Shown in pieces: positions 8,507 through 17,151 of a stretch of 64,000 nt of DNA (position 1 is its first letter; each line of letters opens with the position of its first letter). Source of the DNA: Enterobacteriaceae bacterium UBA7338 (lineage in GTDB: Bacteria; Pseudomonadota; Gammaproteobacteria; Enterobacterales; Enterobacteriaceae); assembly GCA_002480085.1 (NCBI GenBank), contig DKPJ01000017.1, positions 124,001 through 188,000 on the forward strand, written 5' to 3'. The translations under genes were made by a program, and so were the position numbers. The notes beneath the pieces were generated by a model. It searched no databases. It was not told where the DNA came from and saw only the letters and a list, made by a program, of their open reading frames with translations.

Positions 8507-9532
8507 TTACTGACTCCCCTCAGGACTTTTTACAATAAATGACCTGGACTTCAACAGCAAATATAGATAGTTTATTTTCTTCACCGTTAAAGCAATTGCC
8601 ATGCATATAATTATCGTTACTACCGTTTGGATCAGCTGTGTATAAAAAGGATCGGCTGTTGTAATAAAATCCTTTATTACAGTATACACAGGAATATGTA
8701 AAACAAGTATATATAAACTATTTTGTGAGCACAGCGATAAAACCCTTGATATAACAGTATTATCCAATGTGCTTGCAAGGGCGATGATAAACAATACGCC
8801 GCTCACGGAGACCGCATAGGTTGCGAAAAAATTGTTGTACTGCCTGACAGCTAAATCCAGGTGCAAATACTCGTTGGGCAGAATAAGACGCATTGCCACA
8901 AAAAACGAGCCAAACAGTAAGATATTCCTTTTATTTTCAATGTCGAAATTGATATGCTTTATCGCCATTCCTGTGAGCAGGTAGGTCACCGCATATAAAG
9001 AGATATTCATATGAAAAGGAAGGCGAAAACCCAGATAGCTATCGTTATAGTTAAAAACAACAAGCGCGAGCCAACAAAGTAGTACGATAGACAGCCGCTT
9101 CGCCTTTAGATTTGATATAATTATTTTGCAGAAAAGATACGAAACGGGAAGGTTAACAATAAACCAGGCCGGATAGAAGATGACGGATCCGTTACCAAGA
9201 CCATAAGAGTACCCCAGCAGCAGATCATAGATCTCTTGTAACGATGTACTATGGCCAGCGACCAGCAGCGCTAACATCATGTAAAATGCTATTAAGACAT
9301 AACGTTTGTATATGCCATCGATTTTCTTCAGAAGAAAACCGGGACGGCCTATCGCATTATACATTAAATATCCTGATATAATATAAAATCCCGGCATTTT
9401 GAAAATTAAAAACCAGTCATGATTTATGCCGGATACAAAGGCGTTGTTAACTAAACCTATATGCGACAACGTCATTAAGACAATAAACAGACCTTTAGAT
9501 GTATCTAAGCTATACAAGCGCGTGCTCATCAA
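8507..9532 (-). CDS. Acyltransferase-3 family membrane protein
   Basis: A 341-residue integral membrane protein with about ten helices. The opening RLYSLDTSKGLFIVLMTLSH, then FLIFKMPGFYIISGYLM, fits the acyltransferase-3 (OafA/NolL/WecH) family in which an early Arg/His region and a Phe-rich loop recur; these enzymes O-acetylate sugars of surface polysaccharides. The substrate here is unknown. The gene is markedly AT-rich compared with its neighbours, with rare codons, which suggests acquisition by transfer. It stands alone: the upstream 600 bases contain no partner glycosyltransferase. An in-frame ATG one codon later (9529) is an alternative start. Confidence 0.8.
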   Translation of the reverse strand: MMSTRLYSLDTSKGLFIVLMTLSHIGLVNNAFVSGINHDWFLIFKMPGFYIISGYLMYNAIGRPGFLLKKIDGIYKRYVLIAFYMMLALLVAGHSTSLQEIYDLLLGYSYGLGNGSVIFYPAWFIVNLPVSYLFCKIIISNLKAKRLSIVLLCWLALVVFNYNDSYLGFRLPFHMNISLYAVTYLLTGMAIKHINFDIENKRNILLFGSFFVAMRLILPNEYLHLDLAVRQYNNFFATYAVSVSGVLFIIALASTLDNTVISRVLSLCSQNSLYILVLHIPVYTVIKDFITTADPFYTQLIQTVVTIIICMAIALTVKKINYLYLLLKSRSFIVKSPEGSQ

Positions 9533-10146
9533 CCATTTCCTTGCTTCGTAAGTTATGTAGGCTAAAATTAGCCACAGGAAATATAAAAAATCCTTATAAA
9601 AGCATCATGGTTATTTATTATTATAATTTTTTCTTATTTTAGGTTTAGTTTACCTAAGCGCCATTTCTCGAGGCAATGCCCATTTGCAGAAGGGATTACA
9701 TCGCTTTATTTTATAAATGAGAAATCTTCTTACTATGATAGTTAGCAATGAAAAATCACGTTTTTAACAAACAAGAAAGGGTAAATGGCTTCTCATAATC
9801 CTGCAAAAAGAGTAACACAACCTGCTAAGCCATCGCTGGGTAGATATGGACATTACAAGGGTCAATGCTTTCTATGAAGACAGGAAGTTATAATAATCCT
9901 GGCTAATTAAACTGTCAGTGATCTTGATCATGTTATGTCTAAAATATTTAAGCCTGGCTAACAAGAAGCGGATTAGCGATCGGCCGGAACCCCAGCAAGA
10001 TGCAGGGATTCAGATAAAGGATCATGGCCGTTATTGACCTGGGCTGTAACACTGAGAGTAAACAGATCCTGGCTGCGGAATGAATCACAGGATTTTCTCA
10101 TTGGGATCTGGATCGTTGAAAGCGGTGCGGGTAAGTGCTTGAATAG
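9533..10146. other. AT-rich gap without a supported gene
   Basis: This 614-base stretch upstream of the acyltransferase gene and downstream of serU is AT-rich in its left two thirds. It presumably holds the acyltransferase promoter. A 30-codon reading frame at 9785-9877 with a purine-rich stretch before its ATG is the only candidate gene and is not convincing. I see no integrase, insertion sequence or tRNA fragment. Confidence 0.6.
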
Positions 10147-10236
10147 TGGCGGAGAGAGGGGGATTTGAACCCCCGGTAGAGTTGCCCCTACTCCGGTTTT
10201 CGAGACCGGTCCGTTCAGCCGCTCCGGCATCTCTCC
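10147..10236 (-). tRNA. serU: tRNA-Ser (anticodon CGA)
   Basis: Read on the minus strand, a 90-base class II tRNA: acceptor stem GGAGAGA pairing with TCTCTCC, a long variable arm, anticodon loop CTCGAAA giving anticodon CGA for UCG codons, T loop GGTTCAAATCC, and an encoded CCA end (10147-10149). It matches E. coli serU and sits next to mtfA as in E. coli. Confidence 0.97.
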
Positions 10237-10329
10237 GTTTTGATGGTTGCCATCATGCCAGGATATTTGGCATTTTAACAGACCCAATCCAGTCAATTTT
10301 GTTCAAGTGACGAGTTTGCGAGCAAAGCG

Positions 10330-11127
10330 ATGATAAAGTGGCCCTGGAAAGCAAATGAAGCATCACGGATGACAGCCTATCCCTGGGAAGAGGCGCTTGC
10401 CATGCCGGTATTGGCAAACCTGACGCCGGAGGAGCAGTACCGTCTGGCACAGATGGCGGAGCGCTTCTTACAGCAGAAGCGTCTGGTGGCGTTACAGGGT
10501 TTCGATCTCGATGCGCTCAAGAGCAGCCGTATCGCCCTGCTCTTTTGCCTGCCGGTGCTTGAGCTGGGGCTTGAGTGGCTCGATGGTTTTCATGAGGTGC
10601 TGATCTATCCAGCCCCCTTTATCGTAGATGACGAGTGGGAAGATGATATTGGGCTGGTGCACAGTCAGCGGGTTGTGCAGTCCGGGCAGAGCTGGCAGCA
10701 GGGACCGATTGTCCTCAACTGGCTGGATATTCAGGACTCTTTTGACGCCTCCGGCTTTAACCTGATCGTGCATGAAGTCGCGCATAAGCTTGATACGCGT
10801 AACGGCGATCGCGCCAGCGGCGTGCCCTTTATCCCGCTGCGCGAGGTTGCTGGCTGGGAGCACGATCTCCACGCGGCAATGAATAACATTCAGGACGAAA
10901 TCGATCTGGTGGGCGAAAGCACGGCCAGCATCGACGCCTATGCGGCAACCGATCCCGCCGAATGCTTTGCTGTACTGTCCGAGTACTTCTTTAGCGCCCC
11001 TGAACTCTTTGCGCCACGGTTCCCGTCGTTGTGGCAGCGCTTCTGCCACTTCTATCGTCAGGATCCCCTTGCACGATTACGTGCCAACACGTCGCCTTCC
11101 ATGCCAGGGCGCTATCGCGTTCAGTAA
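10330..11127 (+). CDS. mtfA: MtfA zinc aminopeptidase, Mlc-binding regulator
   Basis: A 265-residue zinc metallopeptidase. The HEVAH motif (His148, Glu149, His152) supplies two zinc ligands and the catalytic Glu; a downstream Glu in the AECFAVLSEYFF segment near residues 210-220 is the likely third ligand, as in the anthrax lethal-factor-like fold. MtfA (YeeI) binds and sequesters the glucose repressor Mlc, releasing ptsG expression, and has aminopeptidase activity. Length equals that of the E. coli protein. The position between serU and asnT is the E. coli arrangement. It is transcribed toward asnT, whose own promoter starts 54 bases after the stop. Confidence 0.95.
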   Translation: MIKWPWKANEASRMTAYPWEEALAMPVLANLTPEEQYRLAQMAERFLQQKRLVALQGFDLDALKSSRIALLFCLPVLELGLEWLDGFHEVLIYPAPFIVDDEWEDDIGLVHSQRVVQSGQSWQQGPIVLNWLDIQDSFDASGFNLIVHEVAHKLDTRNGDRASGVPFIPLREVAGWEHDLHAAMNNIQDEIDLVGESTASIDAYAATDPAECFAVLSEYFFSAPELFAPRFPSLWQRFCHFYRQDPLARLRANTSPSMPGRYRVQ

Positions 11128-11180
11128 TAGTACGGTTTGTGCTATAATTAACCAGTTAAATCAGCGAGTTGATTTTAGTG

Positions 11181-11209
11181 TTGACACTAAAATGCGGGGC
11201 CAGTAATAT
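11181..11209 (+). promoter_or_regulatory. Sigma-70 promoter of the first tRNA-Asn
   Basis: TTGACA at 11181-11186 and TAATAT at 11204-11209 with a 17-base spacer, followed by a GC-rich discriminator (GCGCCCCG) typical of stringently controlled tRNA promoters. Confidence 0.9.
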
Positions 11210-11215
11210 GCGCCC

Positions 11216-11304
11216 CGTTCACACGATTCCTCTGTAGTTCAGTCGGTAGAACGGCGGACTGTTAATCCGTATGTCACTGGTTCGAGTCCAGTCAGAGGAG
11301 CCAA
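11216..11304 (+). repeat. 89-base direct repeat around tRNA-Asn, copy 1
   Basis: The stretch from CGTTCACACGATT through the tRNA to GCCAA is identical to 24735-24823 in the same orientation, 13.5 kb away. It covers the whole tRNA-Asn plus 12 bases upstream and one downstream. Enterics carry several asn tRNA genes in this region, so it may be an old tRNA duplication rather than an element boundary, but the pair would allow recombination that deletes the intervening segment. Confidence 0.9.
11228..11303 (+). tRNA. asnT: tRNA-Asn (anticodon GTT)
   Basis: A 76-base tRNA starting TCCTCTGTAGTTCAGTCGG, anticodon GTT in the loop CTGTTAATC, T arm GGTTCGAGTCC and an encoded CCA at 11301-11303. It has its own promoter. 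The stop codon of the convergent peptidase gene lies only 12 bases beyond its 3' end, so the foreign-looking operon abuts the tRNA directly. Confidence 0.97.
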
Positions 11305-11314
11305 CTTCCTGTTT

Positions 11315-13198
11315 TCATCTCTCTTCAAAGAACACCAGTGCAGCGTCTACTACGCTCCCCAGGTTCTTCCTTGCCAGAATATCGTGCCCCTCGCCTACAA
11401 TCATCTTTAGCTGACACTCCCGATTTAACGTCTGTAGCGAGCGTTGCAGCGTTTGGCTCTGCTCCAACGCCACTATCCGATCGTTTTCACTGTGCATGAG
11501 CAGAATGGGAACGGCGATCTTCTCGCATTGAAATAGCGGAGAGGCATCGCGCAACCTGTCCGCGGCTGTTGATTCTCCAGGATCGGCAATCAGATGATAG
11601 AACGCGCTCTGGAGCGGTACCCATGCCGCAGGAAGCTCCTGCAGTATGGCCAGCAGATCGGTCGGCGCGTTGAGCGTGGCCACGCCAGCAAATTGAATCT
11701 GGCCCTGTACGGTCTGGAGTAACGCTGCCAGGCCGCCAAAACTGGTTCCAAAACCAAAAACGCGCCTGCCGTCCACCGGATAGTGTGTCAGAACATAGTG
11801 CAACGCAGCGGTGATGTCCCGTTGCACATCATCTCCCCAGTGTTCAATGCTTTTACGAATAAAAGAACGGCCGTAACCGGTAGAGCCGCGAAAATTGACC
11901 TGAAGTACCGCATATCCCGCAGCACAAAAGCTTTGCACAACGGCATTGAATCCCCAGCTATCGTGCGCCCACGGCCCTGCATGAGGAAAAAGGATCAGCG
12001 GCCACGGCCCTTTCCCTTCGGGTAGCGTCAAAAAAGAGGTCAGGACGGTACTATCGAAGCTCTCAATGGCGAGGGTATTCATGGGACGAAGCGTGGCTAA
12101 ATCCAACTCTGGCAAGACGCATCCAGACGCGGATAACGTATCTGTTTCGCTATCGTAGATAAAAGAGGACTCCGGAACCGTATCTGCCGCTGCCGCCAGA
12201 ATGTAGCGCCGCCTGTCAGCAGAAAGAGAGGTAAAGCGTAGCAGGGGCAACGCGATACGCGCCTTTAGCTGCTGGTAGAGACGACGCGCGGCGGGATCGA
12301 AATAGAGCGGATCCTGCTGTACTGTCGCGAACGTTACGCCCTCTATACATCCGGCGCTGTCCAGCCCGGTGATCCCCGAAATATCGCCCTCTATCCCCGT
12401 TTCGAAGTAGATCAGCGTGAGCGCTGGACAAAAAGAGACGCGGGCCAGGGAGGTAAACTCGCGATCGATGTTGGTGATGGCGTAAAAATCCGCCTGTAAC
12501 TCGACGCTGGTGAAAATTGGAATGAAAACGCCGTCGAAGGGTAAGAGCGTAACCGGATTAAACTGCTGCGTTGCCGCATCCGGCATCAAAACCTGATAGC
12601 CCTGCGGGGTAATACGCCAGATCATCCGCAGTTGGCCGCTCCAGTCGAAAAAAAACTTCACTTCATCATCGGCACATCTCCTAAGCTCAACCCGCTCCCG
12701 CGAGACGATATTTATCGCGCAGAGGGTCTTAGCGCCTGCTTTTTCGTCATAGACCAGAATATGTTCGGTCGCTGCTGGCAGCAACGCCGCCAGCTCGCAG
12801 CCCTCAACGCCCGCCGATAAGTCAACGGCAGAGTCAGCCATGCGAAGCGCGTAGAGTTTTTTGCGTAACGTGAGGCGGTTAATGGCAATAACGAGCAGCG
12901 CACTTTCCGTTTTCCACTCGATATTCTGTATCGTCTCATCCGGCTGCAGGGCGACGTCCCACGCCCTGTGCCGCTGTAGATCTGCATCAAGACGGTCAAC
13001 GATCAGGCGACTCTGTTCTCCCTCGCTATAGGCATAGGCCAGATGCTCTCCATCCGGAGAGAGTTTAAATAAAAACTGAAAAGGGGATAAAAACAGAGGC
13101 GAGACCGCCGCCTGGTGTACAATTTGCTGTTGGGTAAGGTCTACGGGCGCTATCGTTTGGCTCACGGGATCCTTGCCTCCACGCAGATGATTATTCAA
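11315..13198 (-). CDS. S9-family serine peptidase (prolyl oligopeptidase-like), last gene of the RiPP operon
   Basis: A 627-residue protein with a seven-bladed-propeller-like N-terminal half (residues about 30-370, repeated Asp-Gly beta-strand blocks) and a C-terminal alpha/beta hydrolase domain (about 385-627). The triad is visible: Ser486 in GFGTSFGG, Asp573 in HSENDRIV and His605 in GEGHDI. There is no signal peptide, so it should act in the cytoplasm. S9 peptidases cleave short peptides, often after Pro. The start overlaps the end of the exporter gene by eight bases, so they are translationally coupled. In this setting it could trim or recycle leader and follower fragments of the modified peptide, or destroy mis-localised product; that is inference. 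Confidence 0.88.
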   Translation of the reverse strand: MNNHLRGGKDPVSQTIAPVDLTQQQIVHQAAVSPLFLSPFQFLFKLSPDGEHLAYAYSEGEQSRLIVDRLDADLQRHRAWDVALQPDETIQNIEWKTESALLVIAINRLTLRKKLYALRMADSAVDLSAGVEGCELAALLPAATEHILVYDEKAGAKTLCAINIVSRERVELRRCADDEVKFFFDWSGQLRMIWRITPQGYQVLMPDAATQQFNPVTLLPFDGVFIPIFTSVELQADFYAITNIDREFTSLARVSFCPALTLIYFETGIEGDISGITGLDSAGCIEGVTFATVQQDPLYFDPAARRLYQQLKARIALPLLRFTSLSADRRRYILAAAADTVPESSFIYDSETDTLSASGCVLPELDLATLRPMNTLAIESFDSTVLTSFLTLPEGKGPWPLILFPHAGPWAHDSWGFNAVVQSFCAAGYAVLQVNFRGSTGYGRSFIRKSIEHWGDDVQRDITAALHYVLTHYPVDGRRVFGFGTSFGGLAALLQTVQGQIQFAGVATLNAPTDLLAILQELPAAWVPLQSAFYHLIADPGESTAADRLRDASPLFQCEKIAVPILLMHSENDRIVALEQSQTLQRSLQTLNRECQLKMIVGEGHDILARKNLGSVVDAALVFFEER

Positions 13199-15359
13199 AG
13201 GCGGCTCTGGCTGCCGCCAGCGAGTTTATATACTCCTGGGTGCTCGCCATAGAGACGGCACCTTGCTCAAGAACGATAACCCGGCTAGCGGAGGCGATCG
13301 TTTCGGGCCTGTGGGCGACAAACAGGCGGGTCATGTTCAACGAATCAATGGCTCTTGTGACGGCTCTTTCATTCACAATATCCAGGTGACTGGTCGCCTC
13401 ATCCAGCAGCAAAATTCGCGGCTGTTTGTAGATCGCCCGCGCTAATAACACCCTCTGCTTTTGTCCACCGGAGAGCACCGTTCCCATATCGCCAACAAGG
13501 GTACTATAGGCCATCGGCATCTGCACTATTTCATCATGCACAGCGGCCAGCGCGGCGCAGGCCATCATACGTTGAAAATCCGGGGCCGGATCGAAGAAGC
13601 AGATATTATCAGCGATAGTGCCCGCAAAAAGGAGATCGTCCTGCAATACTGTTCCCGTCAGCTGCCGAACTCGCTCTACGCCGAGGCGCGAAATATCGAT
13701 GTCGCCAAGCAGTATTTGTCCCTGTGACGGTGAGAGAACCCCCAACAGGATATTGATAAGCGTGGTTTTACCGCAACCCGACGCACCAACTACGGCGACT
13801 GATTCACCAGGCATAATGCAAAACGACACGTTTTTGAGGATCTCCGGTTCGCCCTCTGCATAGCGAAAAGAGACATTATCAAAGCGAATACTGTAATCCC
13901 GCTGCGCATCATCAGCATAGATATTCATACTCTCTTGGTGCCCCTCCGGCTCGGAGAGCACGATATCGGAGAGGCGCTCGCCCTGTAAGCGCAGCATGCG
14001 TACTTCAAAATATTTATCGATAAGACTGCTGACCCGGCTATCAAAATGCATTTTATAGGCATTGAAGGTGATCAGCACGCCGACGGTAAACTCCTTGTTA
14101 ATGACCATTTTGGCACCCAGCCAGATAATCAATAACCCTTCAAGACCAAATAGCAGCCCGTTGATCTGTCTTGATATTAACTGCAGCTTCTGCACGTGTA
14201 GCCCTGAATTGACCTCCTGCACGAAAAGCGCAAGCCAACTCTCTCGCCTGTCTGGCTGCCTGTTAAACAGTTTAATCGTTTTAAGCCCGCGGATCGTTTC
14301 CAGGAAGTGGCTTTGCTGTTTCGCGCCGCTGATAATGTTCTCCTCAGTGGCCTGGCGCAAAGGCCGGTACATAACAGCCCGGATTGCGCCGTACAAAATC
14401 ATCACCGCCAGCGCAATGGTTGCCAACATAGGGCTGTAGATAAACATCATGGTCAACGTCACAATGGTGACCATGCCGTCGATTAACCCGCCGAGGAACG
14501 AGGTGCTTAGCGTCTGCTGAATTGTATCGATAGCGCCAAAGCGGGAGATAACATCCCCCAGATGCCGCCGCTCAAAATATTGCACGGGTAACGAAATCAG
14601 ATGCGAAAAGACATTAGCGCGCCACTGGACGTTGAAAGTGGTGCTAAAAAACATGAGCGTCCAGTCCTTTACGGCATAGGTCGCCTGCTGAAACAGCAGT
14701 AGCAGTGCAAAACCAATAACCAGCACCGTCAGCAGATCGGTGTCGCTGCTTACGATCACCTCATCGATTACCCACTGTAAAAACAGCGGCTGCACAAGAG
14801 AGAAAATTTCAAGGCATATTGCCAGCGCAATAATCAGCAGCAGCGAGCGATTTAAGCCTTTGATCGATCCGAAAAGCGTCCGCAGCTTAATACGCGGCGC
14901 GGAAGGCTGCGGCTCAAAGGTGTCGGATGGCCAGATATCCAGCGCCACGCCGGTAAAATTGTGTGACAGCTCCTCCAGAGATATCTTCATCACGCCCCGC
15001 GCAGGATCGTGGATCACTGCATAGCGAGGGGACACTTTTTTAAGCACGACAAAGTGTTTGAAGTTCCAGTGCAGGATACAAGGCAATCGTAGCTGGGTTA
15101 CCTTTTCGAGGTTGACCCGCATCGCTCTGACGCCCAGATCCAGCTTCTGGGCAATGTTCATGAGGGTGCGAAGATCCGTGCCCTTGAGGGAGATGGCAAA
15201 ACGTGAGCGCAGGGCGCTGAGCGTGAGCGGGTTCCCGTAGTAGCCAGCGACCATGGCAATACAAGCCAGCCCGCACTCCGTGGACTCGGTTTGTAAAATG
15301 ACAGGTAGCCTGCGGCCAAAACCGGGTGAAAGTCGATCGAAAATAGTCATACGCAGCAC
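13191..15359 (-). CDS. ABC exporter with C39 bacteriocin-processing peptidase domain
   Basis: A 722-residue peptidase-containing ATP-binding transporter. The N-terminal C39 domain has oxyanion Gln23, catalytic Cys29 in TECGLAC, His102 in KHFVVL and Asp118 in HDPARG. A six-helix membrane domain follows (about 165-440), then an ATPase with Walker A GASGCGKT, signature LSGGQKQRV and Walker B ILLLDEATSHLD. Such proteins cut leaders after a double Gly and export the product through an HlyD adaptor and TolC. The precursor encoded upstream has a Gly-Gly-Gly site in the right context. An alternative start is Met4. It lies three bases downstream of the HlyD-like gene. Confidence 0.95.
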   Translation of the reverse strand: MLRMTIFDRLSPGFGRRLPVILQTESTECGLACIAMVAGYYGNPLTLSALRSRFAISLKGTDLRTLMNIAQKLDLGVRAMRVNLEKVTQLRLPCILHWNFKHFVVLKKVSPRYAVIHDPARGVMKISLEELSHNFTGVALDIWPSDTFEPQPSAPRIKLRTLFGSIKGLNRSLLLIIALAICLEIFSLVQPLFLQWVIDEVIVSSDTDLLTVLVIGFALLLLFQQATYAVKDWTLMFFSTTFNVQWRANVFSHLISLPVQYFERRHLGDVISRFGAIDTIQQTLSTSFLGGLIDGMVTIVTLTMMFIYSPMLATIALAVMILYGAIRAVMYRPLRQATEENIISGAKQQSHFLETIRGLKTIKLFNRQPDRRESWLALFVQEVNSGLHVQKLQLISRQINGLLFGLEGLLIIWLGAKMVINKEFTVGVLITFNAYKMHFDSRVSSLIDKYFEVRMLRLQGERLSDIVLSEPEGHQESMNIYADDAQRDYSIRFDNVSFRYAEGEPEILKNVSFCIMPGESVAVVGASGCGKTTLINILLGVLSPSQGQILLGDIDISRLGVERVRQLTGTVLQDDLLFAGTIADNICFFDPAPDFQRMMACAALAAVHDEIVQMPMAYSTLVGDMGTVLSGGQKQRVLLARAIYKQPRILLLDEATSHLDIVNERAVTRAIDSLNMTRLFVAHRPETIASASRVIVLEQGAVSMASTQEYINSLAAARAAFE

Positions 15360-15362
15360 CGT

Positions 15363-16640
15363 TTACATTTTTCCCGTCAGGCTGAAAACAGGTTCAAGCA
15401 TCCACTCATAGATATGTCGATGCTCCTGAACAATATCGGCTTCTAAAAGCATGCCCGCCTGTAGCGGTTGTGGGACGCCGTAGATGCTGACGCTCTGTTG
15501 ATCGAGGTTGACCGTCACGCGATAAAACGTTTTTCCGCCGCTGGTAGCAACGAGCGCAGGCAGCTCCTCGTGGGAGAGATCCGCAGCCGAAAGCGCGGCC
15601 AGAGCGATTGAGGAGACCTTTGCCTGATATTGACCAAACTTCTGCCAGGGAAACGCCTGATAGCGAATCGATACCGCATCGCTCTTTTTGATAAAGCCAA
15701 TATCGCCGCTGGGCACATAGAGGCGCGCCTGCCAACGGACATTGTCAGGGATGATGGTTGCAACAGGACGCTGCGTATCTACGCTCTGCCCCGTTTCGGC
15801 AAGCGTGGCGGTGACAGTACCGTCAACAGGCGCGGTAGCGGCGATCTCACGGCGTGACTCCAGAGCGATTAACGTGGTATTGGAATCGATAATGCTGCGC
15901 TCAATTTGCGATAGCTGGTTCTTCTGCTTTAAATCCAGATTCATTAATTCTGTTGTCGTGTCATCTATTGCGCTGGTAATGGTGACCTGGTCACGTTCAA
16001 AAGAGATAAGGTCAGACTGGAGATTAAGCAGAGAGTCCTGATGCACCTGAAACTGTTCGTGGGTGATATAGTTGCGCGCAAGTAATTGCTGATAGCGACC
16101 GTTGACATCTTTTGCCAGCGAAATACGCGTTTGCTGCGTGGCGATCTGATCGTTGATCCGCGCCAGCTGCGTTCGCAGGCTAACAAGCTTTTCCTGGGTA
16201 TTCTGTTTCTCTTGCTGCTGCATGTGTTGCAGCTTTTCCCTCTCCTCCTGTAACGACTTTTTATATTCACGAACCTGTGCCACCAGCGCGGCTTGCGTTT
16301 CACCCTCGGCCATACTGCGCAAATCCGTGGAGACGGTATAGAGAATATCCCCTTTTCTTACCCGCTGCCCCTCGGTTACGGCTCTCTTCATCACCGTGCC
16401 GGCCTGCTGCAGATATATTTTTACCAGTCCTTTATCGGGAACGATAATGCCCTCCACCGTGGTGCGTCGGGCGTAGCTGCCAAATATGAGAAACAGCACA
16501 ACGGCCAGGGCAGCACAGAGCGCGATACACATCATAACCATTGCCGAAACGGGCCTGACAAGAACGATCTCACTTATCGGCGGCGTTCTTTGCGCTTCGA
16601 CAGCCTCCTGGCGAAAAATAGGGGCACGGTTTTTCGTCAT
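15363..16640 (-). CDS. HlyD-family periplasmic adaptor (membrane fusion protein)
   Basis: A 425-residue adaptor with one N-terminal membrane helix (about residues 28-52), a beta-barrel/lipoyl part, a long coiled-coil hairpin (about 120-260, Gln/Glu/Lys rich: EYKKSLQEEREKLQHMQQQE) and a C-terminal beta domain ending in the HlyD signature-like region. It would join the C39 exporter to TolC in the outer membrane; no TolC-like gene is in the operon, so the chromosomal TolC is presumed. The gene starts four bases after the acyltransferase gene ends. MchE/CvaA of microcin systems are the closest functional analogues. Confidence 0.92.
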   Translation of the reverse strand: MTKNRAPIFRQEAVEAQRTPPISEIVLVRPVSAMVMMCIALCAALAVVLFLIFGSYARRTTVEGIIVPDKGLVKIYLQQAGTVMKRAVTEGQRVRKGDILYTVSTDLRSMAEGETQAALVAQVREYKKSLQEEREKLQHMQQQEKQNTQEKLVSLRTQLARINDQIATQQTRISLAKDVNGRYQQLLARNYITHEQFQVHQDSLLNLQSDLISFERDQVTITSAIDDTTTELMNLDLKQKNQLSQIERSIIDSNTTLIALESRREIAATAPVDGTVTATLAETGQSVDTQRPVATIIPDNVRWQARLYVPSGDIGFIKKSDAVSIRYQAFPWQKFGQYQAKVSSIALAALSAADLSHEELPALVATSGGKTFYRVTVNLDQQSVSIYGVPQPLQAGMLLEADIVQEHRHIYEWMLEPVFSLTGKM

Positions 16641-16644
16641 CGCC

Positions 16645-17151
16645 TTATGGCCCTTCCGTTGGCGAGGATTTGCCTAAGATTTCGACGAATCGGGTCGCAT
16701 TGATGGTGGCAAGCCGATGTTGAGCAATATGCAACCGGTAGATTGTGTCAGAGTCCGGCAGACTCGACCGCCAGTAAACCACCTGCCGATCCGCAAACAC
16801 GCTGCAAAGCAGCTCTATGATCTGCGGCTGGGGTAACGTTTCAAGCAGGCAGAAATCGATTAGCCAGACAAAGGTCCCCTCGGTCCACTCGCTCCAGTGC
16901 AGCACGTAGTCGCTAAAAATAAGACGGGCCAGGGTATCCTCACGCAGAGAGGCCCAGGTGATAAACCCGGCGGGAAGTCCGTGGCGAAAATGGATATAAA
17001 TCTGCTGGTGTTCAATCGCGTTAACTACCCACGCTTTAATCCACTCAACCGTGTAGCAGCCGTTATGCTGATGCTGAGCAATTATCCCGGTCACCGCTCC
17101 GAGCAGGGTAAATTTAGTCTGGTCTCGCTTGCGGAAAAATTTAATGCCCAT
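16645..17151 (-). CDS. HlyC/MceI-type toxin-activating acyltransferase
   Basis: A 168-residue protein that aligns by eye with RTX toxin-activating lysine acyltransferases. The LG-V opening (residues 17-20), His29 in QHQHNG, the PAGFITWASL strand (60-69) and Asp99 in FVWLIDF match the HlyC landmarks, where one His and one Asp (His23 and Asp92 in HlyC) are needed for acyl transfer from acyl-ACP. In class IIb microcin clusters a HlyC-like enzyme (MceI/MchD) works with a larger partner (MceJ/MchC) on the microcin. Here it overlaps the 578-residue SelO-like gene by 11 bases, the same small-plus-large pairing. The acceptor is unknown; the putative precursor has Lys and Ser outside the core. Confidence 0.8.
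   Translation of the reverse strand: MGIKFFRKRDQTKFTLLGAVTGIIAQHQHNGCYTVEWIKAWVVNAIEHQQIYIHFRHGLPAGFITWASLREDTLARLIFSDYVLHWSEWTEGTFVWLIDFCLLETLPQPQIIELLCSVFADRQVVYWRSSLPDSDTIYRLHIAQHRLATINATRFVEILGKSSPTEGP

Noticed and set aside
9785..9877. A 30-codon frame with AAAGG before its ATG in the gap left of serU.
   Set aside because: Too short, low-complexity neighbourhood, and no family or operon context; chance occurrence is likely.
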